NCBI GenBank assembly: GCA_963768085.1
Contig: CAVYGO010000003.1
Coordinates: 1,550,001-1,614,000 of the forward strand
From: Pukyongia sp963768085
GTDB lineage: Bacteria; Bacteroidota; Bacteroidia; Flavobacteriales; Flavobacteriaceae
DNA: 64,000 nt
Direction of reading: 5' to 3'
In this document: one piece after another, positions 34,043-43,946 of the stretch
How the letters are laid out: every line of letters starts with the position of its first letter
Position numbering within the stretch: position 1 is the first letter of the stretch
The notes under the pieces: model-generated
What the model was told of the DNA's origin: nothing
Database searches by the model: none
The model's input: the letters and a program-made list of their open reading frames with translations, nothing else
Program-made: the position numbers and the translations under genes

Positions 34043-35656
34043 ATGAGCAATACAAAGTACATCTTCGTTACGGGCGGGGTTTCATCATCATTAGGAAAAG
34101 GTATTATCGCGGCATCACTTGCGAAGCTTTTACAGGCACGTGGTTATCGTGTGACCATTCAAAAACTAGATCCGTATATCAATGTGGATCCAGGCACCCT
34201 GAATCCATACGAACATGGAGAATGTTATGTTACCGATGACGGGGCTGAGACCGATCTCGATCTTGGTCATTATGAACGATTTCTGAATGTTCCTACCTCC
34301 CAGGCTAATAATGTCACCACCGGAAGAATCTATCAAAGCGTGATAGAAAAAGAACGGCGTGGTGAATTTCTAGGGAAAACGGTACAGGTAATTCCCCACA
34401 TTACCAACGAGATAAAGGAACGTATTCAGATATTGGGAAAAAGCGGAGATTATGACATTGTAATAACCGAAATTGGAGGTACTGTTGGTGACATTGAGTC
34501 ACTTCCGTATATAGAATCTGTTCGTCAGTTGAAATGGGAACTCGGAGATGACAATGCCCTGGTGATCCACCTCACACTGGTCCCGTATCTTTCCGCAGCC
34601 GGTGAGTTAAAAACCAAACCTACTCAACACTCGGTTAAAACCCTGATGGAAAGTGGAATTCGCGCCGATATCCTGGTATGCCGTACCGAGCATCATTTAA
34701 GTCAGGACCTACGAAAAAAACTTGCGCTTTTCTGTAATGTGCAGGAAGAAGCCGTTATTCAGTCTATTGATGCGTCCACGATTTACGATGTACCCAATAT
34801 GATGCTTGAAGAAGGCCTGGATGATGTCACGTTGAGGAAATTAAACCTTGTAGGCGCTCCCGAACCAAATTTGAACCAATGGAACGAATTTCTCACCCGG
34901 CATAAAAATCCGAAAGGGCATGTAAAGATTGGTTTGATAGGAAAATACGTAGAATTACAAGACAGCTATAAATCTATTTTGGAATCTTTTATTCATGCCG
35001 GCGCGGAGAACGAAGTAAAAGTAGATGTGGAGTATATTCATTCTGAACATATAGATTCGAATACGATTCGAGATGTTGTATCTCATCTCGACGGAATTCT
35101 TGTCGCCCCCGGATTTGGCGAACGCGGAGTTGAAGGAAAAATTGATGCAGTACGATATGCCCGTGAGAATAATTTACCTTTCTTCGGAATATGTCTGGGG
35201 ATGCAAATGGCAGTGATAGAATTTAGTAGGAACGTTCTTAATTTAGAGAATGCTAATTCAACCGAAATGGATCCCAATACCCCGCATCCGGTCATTGATT
35301 TGATGGAGGAACAGAAAACCATTACGCATAAAGGTGGTACTATGCGACTTGGATCCTGGAACTGTGAATTAAAAGAAGGCTCCATAGCTCATCAGGTATA
35401 CAAATCGAAGCAAATAAAGGAACGTCATCGCCATCGTTATGAATATAATGACCAATACCGGGAGCAGTTGGAAGCTGCAGGTATGACAGCGACCGGGATC
35501 AATCCTGAAACAGGACTTGTCGAAATTGTGGAATTGCCTTCACATCCTTGGTTTGTGAGCGTTCAATACCATCCGGAATACAAGAGTACGGTTGCAAATC
35601 CGCATCCATTATTCGTTGCTTTTGTGAAAGCAGCACATGAACATTCGGTGCAATAG
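34043..35656 (+). CDS. pyrG: CTP synthase
   Basis: A 537-residue CTP synthase that aminates UTP to CTP with glutamine and ATP. The N-terminal synthetase begins KYIFVTGGVSSSLGKGIIAA and includes QKLDPYINVDPGTLNPYEHG and EIGGTVGDIESLPYIES. The C-terminal amidotransferase has Cys in FGICLGMQMAVIEF and a His-Glu pair in QYHPEYKS. It is followed by yidC on the same strand after 147 bases. A near-match -7 element TATCTTTA at 34001-34008 is a plausible promoter. Confidence 0.97.
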   Translation: MSNTKYIFVTGGVSSSLGKGIIAASLAKLLQARGYRVTIQKLDPYINVDPGTLNPYEHGECYVTDDGAETDLDLGHYERFLNVPTSQANNVTTGRIYQSVIEKERRGEFLGKTVQVIPHITNEIKERIQILGKSGDYDIVITEIGGTVGDIESLPYIESVRQLKWELGDDNALVIHLTLVPYLSAAGELKTKPTQHSVKTLMESGIRADILVCRTEHHLSQDLRKKLALFCNVQEEAVIQSIDASTIYDVPNMMLEEGLDDVTLRKLNLVGAPEPNLNQWNEFLTRHKNPKGHVKIGLIGKYVELQDSYKSILESFIHAGAENEVKVDVEYIHSEHIDSNTIRDVVSHLDGILVAPGFGERGVEGKIDAVRYARENNLPFFGICLGMQMAVIEFSRNVLNLENANSTEMDPNTPHPVIDLMEEQKTITHKGGTMRLGSWNCELKEGSIAHQVYKSKQIKERHRHRYEYNDQYREQLEAAGMTATGINPETGLVEIVELPSHPWFVSVQYHPEYKSTVANPHPLFVAFVKAAHEHSVQ

Positions 35657-35803
35657 GACAATTTGACGTAATTTGCAGCCTCGGCGGGATTATTGGTAGT
35701 AAAAAAGTCGGCCATAGGCACTTCAGAAATAATTCTGAAACAACAAGAAAACAACTTAATTAATTCCGAATTGACAGCAACGTAAGTCTCGGATAATTTA
35801 AAT

Positions 35804-37696
35804 ATGGAAGAAAAGAAGTTTGACCTGAATTCACTCATCGGTTTTGTATTGATCGGTGCTATCCTTGTCTATATGCTCTATCTGCAACAACCTACTCAAG
35901 AAGAAATTGATGCGGAAAAGCAGAAATCGGAACAACTGACTGAGAAGGAAGAAAAGAAAACAGAAGAAACACCAAAAGAAACGATTACACTAGAAGAAGG
36001 AATTCAGGAGATTACATCCGTAAATCCCGGAGATTCCCTTGGGTTGGAAGATCTTAAAAATCGATTGGGATCTTTTGCCTATTCAGGAACCCTGTCTTCA
36101 GCCAAAGATGGCACTACCGTCATTGAAAATGATGTACTGGAACTTACGGTAAGCAATAAAGGTGGATATATCACCCAGGCAAAGTTAAAGGAGCATACCA
36201 CATATAGCGGAGAACCTATCTACCTGATCAAAGATGGTAATAACTCCTTCAACCTGCAATTCACTTCGGAAAACAGGGCATTAAACTCGAAAGATCTATA
36301 CTTCGAACCTTCACTAAGTGAGAACGGGAACAATAAGGTGCTTACCATGCGGCTTAAATCTTCTCAAAACGCTTATATCGAATATCGTTATGAGTTAACG
36401 CCCGGAGAGTATATGCTTGGATTCAGTTTAAAATCTCAGGGACTCAATGGAGTGATAAATACTTCCCAACCCATCTACCTGGACTGGAACCTGAAGGGAT
36501 ATCGGCATGCGAAGAGTATCTCTTATGAGAATCGATATACCAGGCTTACCTATGAGTATGAAGATGAAAAGCACTCAAAATTATCACCTACCGGTGAAGA
36601 CGATGAGGTAGAAAAGAAAGTTAGCTGGATGAATTTCCGACAGCATTTCTTCTCCTCGATGTTACTGAGCGATACGCCCTTCGATGAAGTTGCATTGTCA
36701 TCGATCGACCTCGTGGAAGATGAAGAAATAGATACGGTATTCACCAAGCAATACGGAGCCAAAATGCTCTTGACATCCAAAGGCGGTGGTCTGGACTATA
36801 ATATGAATATGTATTATGGCCCGACCGACTACCAGATATTTAAAAAATACGACCGCAACCTTGATGAGGCCATGCCTCTGGGATGGGGAATCTTTGGGTT
36901 GATCAACAAGTTTCTAATTATTCCTCTTTTTAGTTTCCTTAGTGGTTTCCTTCCTGCGGGAATTGCAATTATCGTTCTTACGATCCTAATAAAATTACTG
37001 TTGTCACCTGTCCAGTATAAGCAGTATTTGTCGCAGATGAAGATGAAGATCCTTAAGCCTGAACTTGATGAGATCCGTGAAAAACACGGAGACAACAAAA
37101 TGAAGGTGCAACAGGAAACAATGAAACTTCAGAATATTGCAGGAGCCAATCCGCTTAAGACGGGCTGTTTACCGGCACTTCTGCAAATACCCGTTTTTTA
37201 CGCTTTGTTTACCTTCTTTCCAACGGCCTTCGACCTGCGCCAGAAAAGTTTTCTGTGGGCAGACGATTTGTCGAGTTTCGATACTATTGCGGAGATACCA
37301 TATATACCATTCTATGGAGATCACATTAGCTTATTCCCCATTTTAGCTTCTATAGCCATCTTTGTGTACATGATGATGACCATGGGCCAAAGTATGCAGG
37401 CACAACAACAGCCGGGAATGCCTAATATGAAATTCCTCATGTATTTGTCACCCTTGTTCATGTTGGTTTTCTTCAATAATTATGCAAGTGGATTATCATT
37501 GTATTATTTAACCTCCAACCTTATTACCATTGGAATCATGCTGGTGATTAAGAATTTCATTCTGGATGAGGATAAGATCCATGCTAAAATTGAGGATCTA
37601 AAAAAGAAACCCAAGAAGAAGCAGAACCGTTTTCAGAGAAAAATGTCCGAGATGATGGAACAAGCAGAACAGCAGAAGAAAGCGGGTAAAAAATAA
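35804..37696 (+). CDS. yidC: membrane protein insertase YidC
   Basis: A 630-residue insertase that places proteins into the inner membrane, alone or with SecYEG. An N-terminal anchor helix (about 8-25, FVLIGAILVYMLYLQ) is followed by an acidic linker and a large periplasmic beta domain (about 90-350). The conserved C-terminal membrane core contains GIAIIVLTILIKLLLSPVQY, CLPALLQIPVFYALF and YYLTSNLITIGIML. The tail is very basic (KKKPKKKQNRFQRKM), which can contact ribosomes. Start and length agree with Bacteroidota YidC. Confidence 0.96.
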   Translation: MEEKKFDLNSLIGFVLIGAILVYMLYLQQPTQEEIDAEKQKSEQLTEKEEKKTEETPKETITLEEGIQEITSVNPGDSLGLEDLKNRLGSFAYSGTLSSAKDGTTVIENDVLELTVSNKGGYITQAKLKEHTTYSGEPIYLIKDGNNSFNLQFTSENRALNSKDLYFEPSLSENGNNKVLTMRLKSSQNAYIEYRYELTPGEYMLGFSLKSQGLNGVINTSQPIYLDWNLKGYRHAKSISYENRYTRLTYEYEDEKHSKLSPTGEDDEVEKKVSWMNFRQHFFSSMLLSDTPFDEVALSSIDLVEDEEIDTVFTKQYGAKMLLTSKGGGLDYNMNMYYGPTDYQIFKKYDRNLDEAMPLGWGIFGLINKFLIIPLFSFLSGFLPAGIAIIVLTILIKLLLSPVQYKQYLSQMKMKILKPELDEIREKHGDNKMKVQQETMKLQNIAGANPLKTGCLPALLQIPVFYALFTFFPTAFDLRQKSFLWADDLSSFDTIAEIPYIPFYGDHISLFPILASIAIFVYMMMTMGQSMQAQQQPGMPNMKFLMYLSPLFMLVFFNNYASGLSLYYLTSNLITIGIMLVIKNFILDEDKIHAKIEDLKKKPKKKQNRFQRKMSEMMEQAEQQKKAGKK

Positions 37697-37782
37697 GTTC
37701 TGCATGGCATCATTTTTGAAAAAGTCTCACGAAAATTCAATAGAAATATAAAAATTTCGTTAACATTCAAAAGTCCAGATGT

Positions 37783-38475
37783 ATGAAATCCATTTTGTTA
37801 CTTTTCCTCGGAATTTTATTTAGTACAATATCCCTATCTGCTCAGGAAGGGATCAACCAATTCGATGAGAACAATGAGCGTCATGGAGTCTGGAAAAAAT
37901 ACTATGACGGCTCGGATCAGCTTCGGTACGAAGGGCGTTTTGAACACGGAAAAGAAGTAGGCACTTTTAAATTCTATTGTTCCGATTGTAAGAGCCAGCC
38001 AATGGTAATTAAGAAATTTTCGAATAAGGATAATACGGCCGATGTTCAGTACTTCATAGCCAGTGGAAAGTTGGTCAGTGAAGGGAAGATGGATGGAAAA
38101 AACCGTATTGGTGAATGGTTGTACTATCACAAGAAATCAAAAAACGTGATGTCCAGGGAACACTATGTGGATGGTAAACTTCATGGAAAGAAGTTAACCT
38201 ACTTTCCCAATGGTAAAATAACAGAAGAGATCTCTTATGAAAACGGTGTGAGGCAAGGAGATAATCTTTACTATAGTCCGGAAGGAACCTTGCTAAAAAA
38301 TTTAAAATATAGTGACGACGAGCTTCAAGGTGAGGCCACGTATTACGATGCTTATGGAAATCTCACCATAAAAGGCTATTACAAAAATGGTAAGAAGCAC
38401 GGACTATGGCAGTACTATAAAGATGGTGAAGTGGAAGTTGAAGAGACATTCCCAAAGCCGAAAAACAACAACTAG
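37783..38475 (+). CDS. exported YwqK-family (MORN-type repeat) protein
   Basis: A 230-residue exported protein with a signal peptide (MKSILLLFLGILFSTISLSA) and a series of MORN/YwqK-like repeats: RHGVWKKYYDGSDQLRYEG, RIGEWLYYHKKS, HGKKLTYFPNGKITEE, QGDNLYYSPEGTLLKN and HGLWQYYKDGEV. Databases often name this family toxin-antitoxin YwqK antitoxin, but it has a signal peptide and there is no toxin-like gene adjacent. A structural or envelope role is more likely. It is separated from mnmA by a weak hairpin and a -7 promoter. Confidence 0.78.
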   Translation: MKSILLLFLGILFSTISLSAQEGINQFDENNERHGVWKKYYDGSDQLRYEGRFEHGKEVGTFKFYCSDCKSQPMVIKKFSNKDNTADVQYFIASGKLVSEGKMDGKNRIGEWLYYHKKSKNVMSREHYVDGKLHGKKLTYFPNGKITEEISYENGVRQGDNLYYSPEGTLLKNLKYSDDELQGEATYYDAYGNLTIKGYYKNGKKHGLWQYYKDGEVEVEETFPKPKNNN

Positions 38476-38487
38476 ATCCAAATTACA

Positions 38488-38504
38488 GGACGGAGATCAC
38501 GTCC
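38488..38504 (+). terminator. weak terminator-like hairpin after the YwqK-like gene
   Basis: GGACG at 38488-38492 pairs with CGTCC at 38500-38504 around a 7-base loop, followed by a T-rich stretch (TAATTTCTTTAATCTTTT). The stem is short, so this is a modest candidate. Confidence 0.4.
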
Positions 38505-38526
38505 TAATTTCTTTAATCTTTTATCG

Positions 38527-38534
38527 TATTTTTG
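38527..38534 (+). promoter_or_regulatory. -7 element of mnmA
   Basis: TATTTTTG fits TAnnTTTG and is followed by CAC. It ends 19 bases before the mnmA ATG. Confidence 0.55.
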
Positions 38535-38553
38535 CACTGAAGAATTACTTCAG

Positions 38554-39744
38554 ATGAAAGAACGTGTTGTCATAGGATTAAGTGGAGGTGTAGACTCCAG
38601 TGTTGCGGCCTATCTTCTGAAAGAACAGGGATACGAGGTAATAGGCCTTTTTATGAAAAACTGGCATGACGATACTGTGACTATTTCTAACGAATGTCCG
38701 TGGCTGGAAGATAGTAACGATGCGATGCTCGTTGCGCAAAAACTTGGTATACCTTTCCAATCGGTCGATCTCAGCGCACAATACAAAGATCGTATCGTAG
38801 ATTATATGTTCCGAGAATATGAAATGGGCCGTACACCTAATCCCGATGTACTTTGCAACAGGGAGATCAAGTTTGACGTTTTTATGAAGATAGCACTCGA
38901 ACTGGGGGCCGACTATGTCGCCACTGGTCATTATTGTCGTAAGGATAGTATTAAAAAAGAAGGTAAGATCATTCATCGGTTATTGGCGGGTAAAGATCCA
39001 AATAAAGATCAGTCGTACTTTCTTTGTCAGTTATCCCAGGAACAACTGGCTAAAACTTTATTCCCAATCGGGGAATTATTAAAACCAGAGGTTAGAGAAA
39101 TAGCTTCTGAACAGGATCTCATAACCGCAGAGAAACGAGATTCTCAGGGATTGTGTTTTATTGGAAAGGTTCGTTTGCCTGATTTTCTACAACAACAACT
39201 CGCTCGGAAGGAAGGAGTGATTGTGGAGGTCCCTTCCGAATTCGAAGGCTATGTTTCAGGAGATCCTGTCTTCGCTACAGAAGAAGAGAAACTAAAATAC
39301 CTGTCTACCAAAAAGAGGTATAATCGCAATGACGGAACTATTGTCGGTAAACACGAGGGAGCTCACTATTTTACGAAAGGACAGCGCAAAGGTCTTGCTG
39401 TAGGCGGGACCAGGGAACCCTTGTTCGTTATTGATACGGATGTAAAAGAAAATGTGATCTATACGGGTCAGGGTAAAGATCATCCCGGATTGTACAGACG
39501 CGGACTCTTTGTTCGCGCGGAAGAAGTACATTGGGTTCGAACAGATCTGTCCATATCTGAGGATCAAACGATGGATGTGATGGCGCGCATACGCTATCGA
39601 CAACCGTTGCAAAAAGCAACCCTGCACCAAACAGAATCCGGACTTTATGTTATCTTTGAGAAACCACAATCCGCTATCAGCGAAGGACAATTTGTCGCTT
39701 GGTATGATGGTGAAGAATTATTGGGTAGCGGAGTAATTTCTTAA
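38554..39744 (+). CDS. mnmA: tRNA 2-thiouridine(34) synthase MnmA
   Basis: A 396-residue enzyme that thiolates uridine 34 of Lys, Glu and Gln tRNAs. The PP-loop is VIGLSGGVDSSVAAYLL near the start. The catalytic cysteine pair is in NPDVLCNREIKFD and SQGLCFIGKV. YVATGHYCR, DQSYFLCQLSQEQL and FTKGQRKGLAVGG are conserved in the family. It is followed 10 bases later by the nitronate monooxygenase gene, with which it may share a transcript. Confidence 0.96.
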   Translation: MKERVVIGLSGGVDSSVAAYLLKEQGYEVIGLFMKNWHDDTVTISNECPWLEDSNDAMLVAQKLGIPFQSVDLSAQYKDRIVDYMFREYEMGRTPNPDVLCNREIKFDVFMKIALELGADYVATGHYCRKDSIKKEGKIIHRLLAGKDPNKDQSYFLCQLSQEQLAKTLFPIGELLKPEVREIASEQDLITAEKRDSQGLCFIGKVRLPDFLQQQLARKEGVIVEVPSEFEGYVSGDPVFATEEEKLKYLSTKKRYNRNDGTIVGKHEGAHYFTKGQRKGLAVGGTREPLFVIDTDVKENVIYTGQGKDHPGLYRRGLFVRAEEVHWVRTDLSISEDQTMDVMARIRYRQPLQKATLHQTESGLYVIFEKPQSAISEGQFVAWYDGEELLGSGVIS

Positions 39745-39754
39745 TGTTCGATTT

Positions 39755-40696
39755 GTGAAAAATAAAATCACCAAACTTTTTTCAATTCAATATCCAATCA
39801 TCCAGGCCGGTATGATATGGAATAGCGGCTGGCGTCTTGCCAGTGCCGTAAGTAATGCTGGTGGACTCGGACTGCTGGGAGCTGGTTCTATGTATCCTGA
39901 AGTTTTAAGAGAACATATACAAAAGTGCCAGAAAGCGACCGATAAACCTTTTGGTGTTAATGTACCCATGTTGTATCCCAACCTGGAAGAGATCATTGAG
40001 ATTATAATACATGAACGGGTAAAAATAGTATTCACTTCCGCTGGAAATCCTAAGACATACACTTCAAGATTAAAAGAGGCGGGAATCACCGTGGTCCATG
40101 TGGTAAGTAGTGTGAAATTTGCTCTCAAGGCTCAGGAGGCCGGAGTGGATGCCGTGGTTGCCGAAGGTTTTGAGGCGGGTGGACATAATGGACGTGAAGA
40201 AACTACCACTTTCACGTTGATCCCTATGGTGAAGGAAAAGATCAATGTACCACTTATTGCCGCCGGGGGAATAGGAAACGGCAGGGGTATGCTGGCGGCC
40301 ATGGTATTGGGAGCCGATGGTGTTCAGGTGGGTAGCAGATTTGTTGCTTCGGAAGAATCCAGTGCTCATATTTCTTTTAAAAAAATGGTAGTAGAGGCAA
40401 AGGAAGGGGATACCTTGCTTACTCTAAAGGAGCTAGCTCCGGTACGAATGCTGAAGAATAAGTTTTTTGAGGATGTCATGAAGTTATACGAAAGCAGTCC
40501 TACAAAGCAGGAATTGAAAGATCTACTTGGTCGAGCTCGCGCCAAGCGTGGTATGTTCGAAGGCGACCTTGTTGAGGGTGAATTAGAGATCGGTCAGATC
40601 GCCGGACTTATCCACGATATCAAACCAGCCGCCCAGATAGTAGTCGAAATGGTTGCTGAATTCGAGCACGCTAAAAAATCGATGCGGGATCTTTAG
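39755..40696 (+). CDS. nitronate monooxygenase family (NAD(P)H-/FMN-dependent 2-nitropropane dioxygenase-like)
   Basis: A 313-residue TIM-barrel flavoenzyme. The start KNKITKLFSIQYPIIQAGM is typical. SAVSNAGGLGLLGAG and KPFGVNVPM form the FMN-binding N-terminal region. AEGFEAGGHNGREE carries the conserved active-site His, and IAAGGIGNGRGMLAAMVLGA binds the phosphate. Related enzymes oxidise nitronates such as propionate-3-nitronate; others in the family are enoyl reductases. The start codon is GTG, 10 bases after mnmA. The ATG at 39744 hits a stop almost at once. Confidence 0.87.
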   Translation: MKNKITKLFSIQYPIIQAGMIWNSGWRLASAVSNAGGLGLLGAGSMYPEVLREHIQKCQKATDKPFGVNVPMLYPNLEEIIEIIIHERVKIVFTSAGNPKTYTSRLKEAGITVVHVVSSVKFALKAQEAGVDAVVAEGFEAGGHNGREETTTFTLIPMVKEKINVPLIAAGGIGNGRGMLAAMVLGADGVQVGSRFVASEESSAHISFKKMVVEAKEGDTLLTLKELAPVRMLKNKFFEDVMKLYESSPTKQELKDLLGRARAKRGMFEGDLVEGELEIGQIAGLIHDIKPAAQIVVEMVAEFEHAKKSMRDL

Positions 40697-40736
40697 TCAT
40701 TCGCCTCTAATTTTCCCCTAAAGAGTCGCATGTAAT

Positions 40737-42995
40737 TTATTTAAGTTCGAAAGTAGCGGTGAGCCCTTCCATAGAATTAGTTCCCACCATTACGTCAAAT
40801 TGTCCGGGCTCTACCAGGAATTCCCCGCGACCGTTGAAGAAGCCCAATTCTTTGTCGGTTAAACTGAAGGTCACTGTTTTGGATTCTTTAGCTTTTAAAC
40901 TGAATTTTTCAAATCCTTTTAATTCCTTTATTGGGCGAACCACACTGGCAACCCGATCGCGAATGTACAACTGGGTTACTTCTTCCCCTGTTCGATTTCC
41001 GGTATTAGAGACCGTTACAGAAACCTGTATGTTTTTCAGATTGGAAGCATCCACTTTCAGATTGGAATATTCGAAAGAGGTATAACTTAAACCAAAACCG
41101 AAAGGATATTGAGGTGCGTTGGTTTCATCTATATAATGCGACCAGAAAACTAGCTCTTTCGGACCCGGTCTACCCGTATTATACGGATTGTAATAGATAG
41201 GTATTTGTCCTACACTCTTTGGAAAAGTCATGGGTAATTTACCACTTGGGTTGTACTCACCAAACAGAACTTGTGCTACGGCATGTCCGGTTTGACTTCC
41301 CAATTGCCAGGCTTCTACGATGGCGGGAATGTTTTCATGGGCCCATGGAATGGTTAAGGGGCGACCGTTATTTAGTACAAGGATCACTTTGTTGTTCACA
41401 GCATACACCGCTTCCAATAGTTCCTGCTGAAGTCCGGGAAGGCTAATATCGGCACGGCTTCGGCCTTCACCACTTTGAAAACCATGTTCGCCAAGGACCA
41501 TGATCACAACCGCCGAATTTCTAGCTAAATCAACAGCCTCATCAAAACCTGTACGGTCTGTCTCATTAATTTTAACCTCGTTAATAAACGTAGTTTTACC
41601 CACCACAAGCTCCGGTCCTTTGGAATACGCAACTTTGGGTGCATAATGCTGAATTCCTTCAAGCACAGAAACGGCCGAGTTATCATCGGAAGCCAATCTC
41701 CAGCTACCCAAGGGACTATTCTTATCATTGGCCAGGGCACCAATAACGGCAATCTTATTTTGATCTTTAGAGAGTGGGAGGAGATTCCCTTCATTTTTTA
41801 AAAGAACAATTGATTTACGAGCCATATCCAGAACGGCCGCATGATGATCAGGGTGATTCAATAATTCTTTTTCACGTTGTTCGTCGCAATAACGATATGG
41901 ATCATCAAAGAGGCCTAGTTCAAACTTCACTCGCAAGATCCTCCGGACGGCATCGTCAATATATTCCATTTTCACATCTCCATTCTCCACTACTTCCTTG
42001 AGGTGATTTACATAGGAATAGGATTCCATATCCATATCCGAACCGGCATTGGCCGCCAATCTGGCAACATCTTTTAAATCCTTTGCAAATCCGTGGTCGA
42101 TCATTTCAAATCCTGAACCCCAATCCGATATTACAAATCCATCAAATCCCCACTTACCCTTTAGTATGTCGCGTTGAAGGAAGGCATCTCCGGTCGCCGG
42201 AATACCGTTCAATGAATTGAAAGAATTCATAACGGTTCTCACATTATTTTCCACGGCTGCTTTAAAAGGGGGGAGGATCACATTGTATAAAGTTACAGTT
42301 CCCACATCCACAGTATTATAATCTCGCCCGGCTTCGGCAAAACCGTAACCCGCAAAGTGTTTAGCACATGCTGCAATAGTATTAGGTGCCGATAGGTCAT
42401 CGCCCTGGAAACCTTTAACTCGTGCTACCCCGATCTTAGCTCCCAGATAGGTGTCTTCTCCAGCACCTTCCATAACACGACCCCAGCGAGCATCTCTTGA
42501 GATATCTACCATGGGTGCAAAGGTCCAGTGTATACCCTCTGCGGCGGCTTCAATGGCCGCTACTCGAGCGGATTTTTCAATGGCTTCCAGATCCCAGCTG
42601 GCCGCTTCAGCCAGTGGTATGGGTGCGATTGTCTTCTGACCATGAATGACATCATAACCAAAAATCAAAGGAATCCCTAATCTGGTTTCATTTACAACGA
42701 TCTCTTGAATCTTTCTTGCATTTTCCACTCCTCGAACATTCAGCATGGAGCCCACTAGACCGCTGCGAAGGTGTTCGTATTTCTGTTTTGCGTTTCCTTC
42801 AGCAGGAGCCGGTCCGGTAAGATTCCAGAAACCATTGTACTGGTTCATCTGTCCGACTTTCTCTTCTAAGGTCATGAGATTAAGCAGAGAATCTACTTTC
42901 GCCTCGAAATTTTTATTCTGACCGCTTAGGCTTGTACTGATGGTCATTATTAAGAGTATTACTAGTTGAGAAAATTTTGATTTTATCTTTACCAT
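40737..42995 (-). CDS. bglX: exported GH3 family beta-glucosidase (BglX-like)
   Basis: A 752-residue periplasmic glycoside hydrolase of family 3. A signal segment (FSQLVILLIMTISTSLSG) precedes the N-terminal barrel with EKVGQMNQYNGFW, IPLIFGYDVIHGQKTI and KHFAGYGFAEAGRDYN. The nucleophile Asp is in GFVISDWGSGFEM. The C-terminal alpha/beta sandwich has VIMVLGEHGFQSGEGRSRAD, and a fibronectin-type III-like domain (TVSNTGNRTGEEVTQLY) ends the protein. It hydrolyses terminal beta-glucosyl residues. It is not in a SusC/SusD cluster but ends a minus-strand run with a SRPBCC gene, a VOC gene and a broken ORF. Confidence 0.92.
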   Translation of the reverse strand: MVKIKSKFSQLVILLIMTISTSLSGQNKNFEAKVDSLLNLMTLEEKVGQMNQYNGFWNLTGPAPAEGNAKQKYEHLRSGLVGSMLNVRGVENARKIQEIVVNETRLGIPLIFGYDVIHGQKTIAPIPLAEAASWDLEAIEKSARVAAIEAAAEGIHWTFAPMVDISRDARWGRVMEGAGEDTYLGAKIGVARVKGFQGDDLSAPNTIAACAKHFAGYGFAEAGRDYNTVDVGTVTLYNVILPPFKAAVENNVRTVMNSFNSLNGIPATGDAFLQRDILKGKWGFDGFVISDWGSGFEMIDHGFAKDLKDVARLAANAGSDMDMESYSYVNHLKEVVENGDVKMEYIDDAVRRILRVKFELGLFDDPYRYCDEQREKELLNHPDHHAAVLDMARKSIVLLKNEGNLLPLSKDQNKIAVIGALANDKNSPLGSWRLASDDNSAVSVLEGIQHYAPKVAYSKGPELVVGKTTFINEVKINETDRTGFDEAVDLARNSAVVIMVLGEHGFQSGEGRSRADISLPGLQQELLEAVYAVNNKVILVLNNGRPLTIPWAHENIPAIVEAWQLGSQTGHAVAQVLFGEYNPSGKLPMTFPKSVGQIPIYYNPYNTGRPGPKELVFWSHYIDETNAPQYPFGFGLSYTSFEYSNLKVDASNLKNIQVSVTVSNTGNRTGEEVTQLYIRDRVASVVRPIKELKGFEKFSLKAKESKTVTFSLTDKELGFFNGRGEFLVEPGQFDVMVGTNSMEGLTATFELK

Positions 42996-43010
42996 TATAT
43001 TATTTTTTTA

Positions 43011-43505
43011 TTAGCTATTCAACATCGGTTTTAATTCCGGATTTTTATTGCGCAGATCAATGCCTCCTTCATGTATAGATTTCAGATTGACCAGGTAAAA
43101 TGACCAGCCACGATCGCATCCAAGGCGAAGATTCACTTTTTGTTCATCACTGGTGGGAATGTCTTTTTGGGATAATGAAATTATTGTTTGTTCTTCAAAA
43201 GGTTGGAGATTCACATCTACGATACAATTGCCGGCAAACGTGAACTGAATATGGTCTGTTCCGTTTACCTCATTAACAATACCTGTTTCCGTGATATCCC
43301 AAAGGTACCATTGCCATTCGTAACGGGATCCGGAAGTTACAGGATCGTTCTTGCCTAATTTCTCTTCAGAAGTATTATAAAAAGTAGCGTCGCTGAGAAA
43401 CCATCTTTCTATTTGTGTTGGAACTGTCCACGCATCATAGAGCACATTCATTGGTGCTTTCACAGCAATCTTTCGTGTAAACTGTGTCCAGTCGAAATTT
43501 TTCAT
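43011..43505 (-). CDS. SRPBCC (AHSA1/START-like) domain protein
   Basis: A 164-residue protein of the AHSA1-type SRPBCC fold. It starts with WTQFTRKIAVKAPMNVLYDA, has PTQIERWFLSDATFY and a WQWYLWDITETGIV strand, and ends with a C-terminal helix region SFYLVNLKSIHEGG. The fold makes a deep hydrophobic pocket. Members are ligand-binding or chaperone-cofactor-like, and the ligand here is unknown. It starts 24 bases after the VOC gene and ends 16 bases before bglX, so it sits in a small run. Confidence 0.82.
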   Translation of the reverse strand: MKNFDWTQFTRKIAVKAPMNVLYDAWTVPTQIERWFLSDATFYNTSEEKLGKNDPVTSGSRYEWQWYLWDITETGIVNEVNGTDHIQFTFAGNCIVDVNLQPFEEQTIISLSQKDIPTSDEQKVNLRLGCDRGWSFYLVNLKSIHEGGIDLRNKNPELKPMLNS

Positions 43506-43528
43506 ATGCTATGGTTTTTTCGAAACCC

Positions 43529-43921
43529 TTAATTTTCCTGATGCACGACCATCCATTGTATTCCGAATTTATCTTTCAGCATCCCAAAGTTCTCGGTGAT
43601 AGGAAAAAGTACGGTTCCTCCTTCAGAAAGTTTTTCGAAAACATCGGTCTTCATCTCTATATTGGGAAATACAACATACAGGGACATATGGCTTCCCTGT
43701 GTCACGGGATGCGTGGGTAGGTCATCTGAAGCTTTTATAGTTATGCTTCCCGCCTTTAATTCAGAATTGAAAATACGGTGCTGAATAAGTTCGGGTACTT
43801 CCATGGGGGCTTCCGCAAAAGACTGCATGGCAGTAATACGTCCATTGAGGGTATCCGCATAGAATTCCATGGCTTCCTTACAGGTGCCGGGAAAAGCAAT
43901 ATAGGGTATGATGCTATTCAT
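43529..43921 (-). CDS. VOC family protein (PhnB-like glyoxalase/extradiol fold)
   Basis: A 130-residue single-domain VOC protein. It begins SIIPYIAFPGTCKEAMEFYA and has IQHRIFNSELKAGSI, MSLYVVFPNIEM and the closing FGMLKDKFGIQWMV. This pattern (start, DTLNGRI turn, FGIQW end) is typical of PhnB-like members annotated as 3-demethylubiquinone-9 methyltransferase-like or glyoxalase-like. No activity can be assigned. It is the first intact gene of the minus-strand run that continues with the SRPBCC gene and bglX. Confidence 0.84.
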   Translation of the reverse strand: MNSIIPYIAFPGTCKEAMEFYADTLNGRITAMQSFAEAPMEVPELIQHRIFNSELKAGSITIKASDDLPTHPVTQGSHMSLYVVFPNIEMKTDVFEKLSEGGTVLFPITENFGMLKDKFGIQWMVVHQEN

Positions 43922-43946
43922 ATAATTGTGAGTTATTTAAATAAAC

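Noticed and set aside
37783..38475. Toxin-antitoxin system (YwqK antitoxin)
   Set aside because: The protein has a signal peptide and no toxin-like neighbour. The name comes from family labels, not from the locus.
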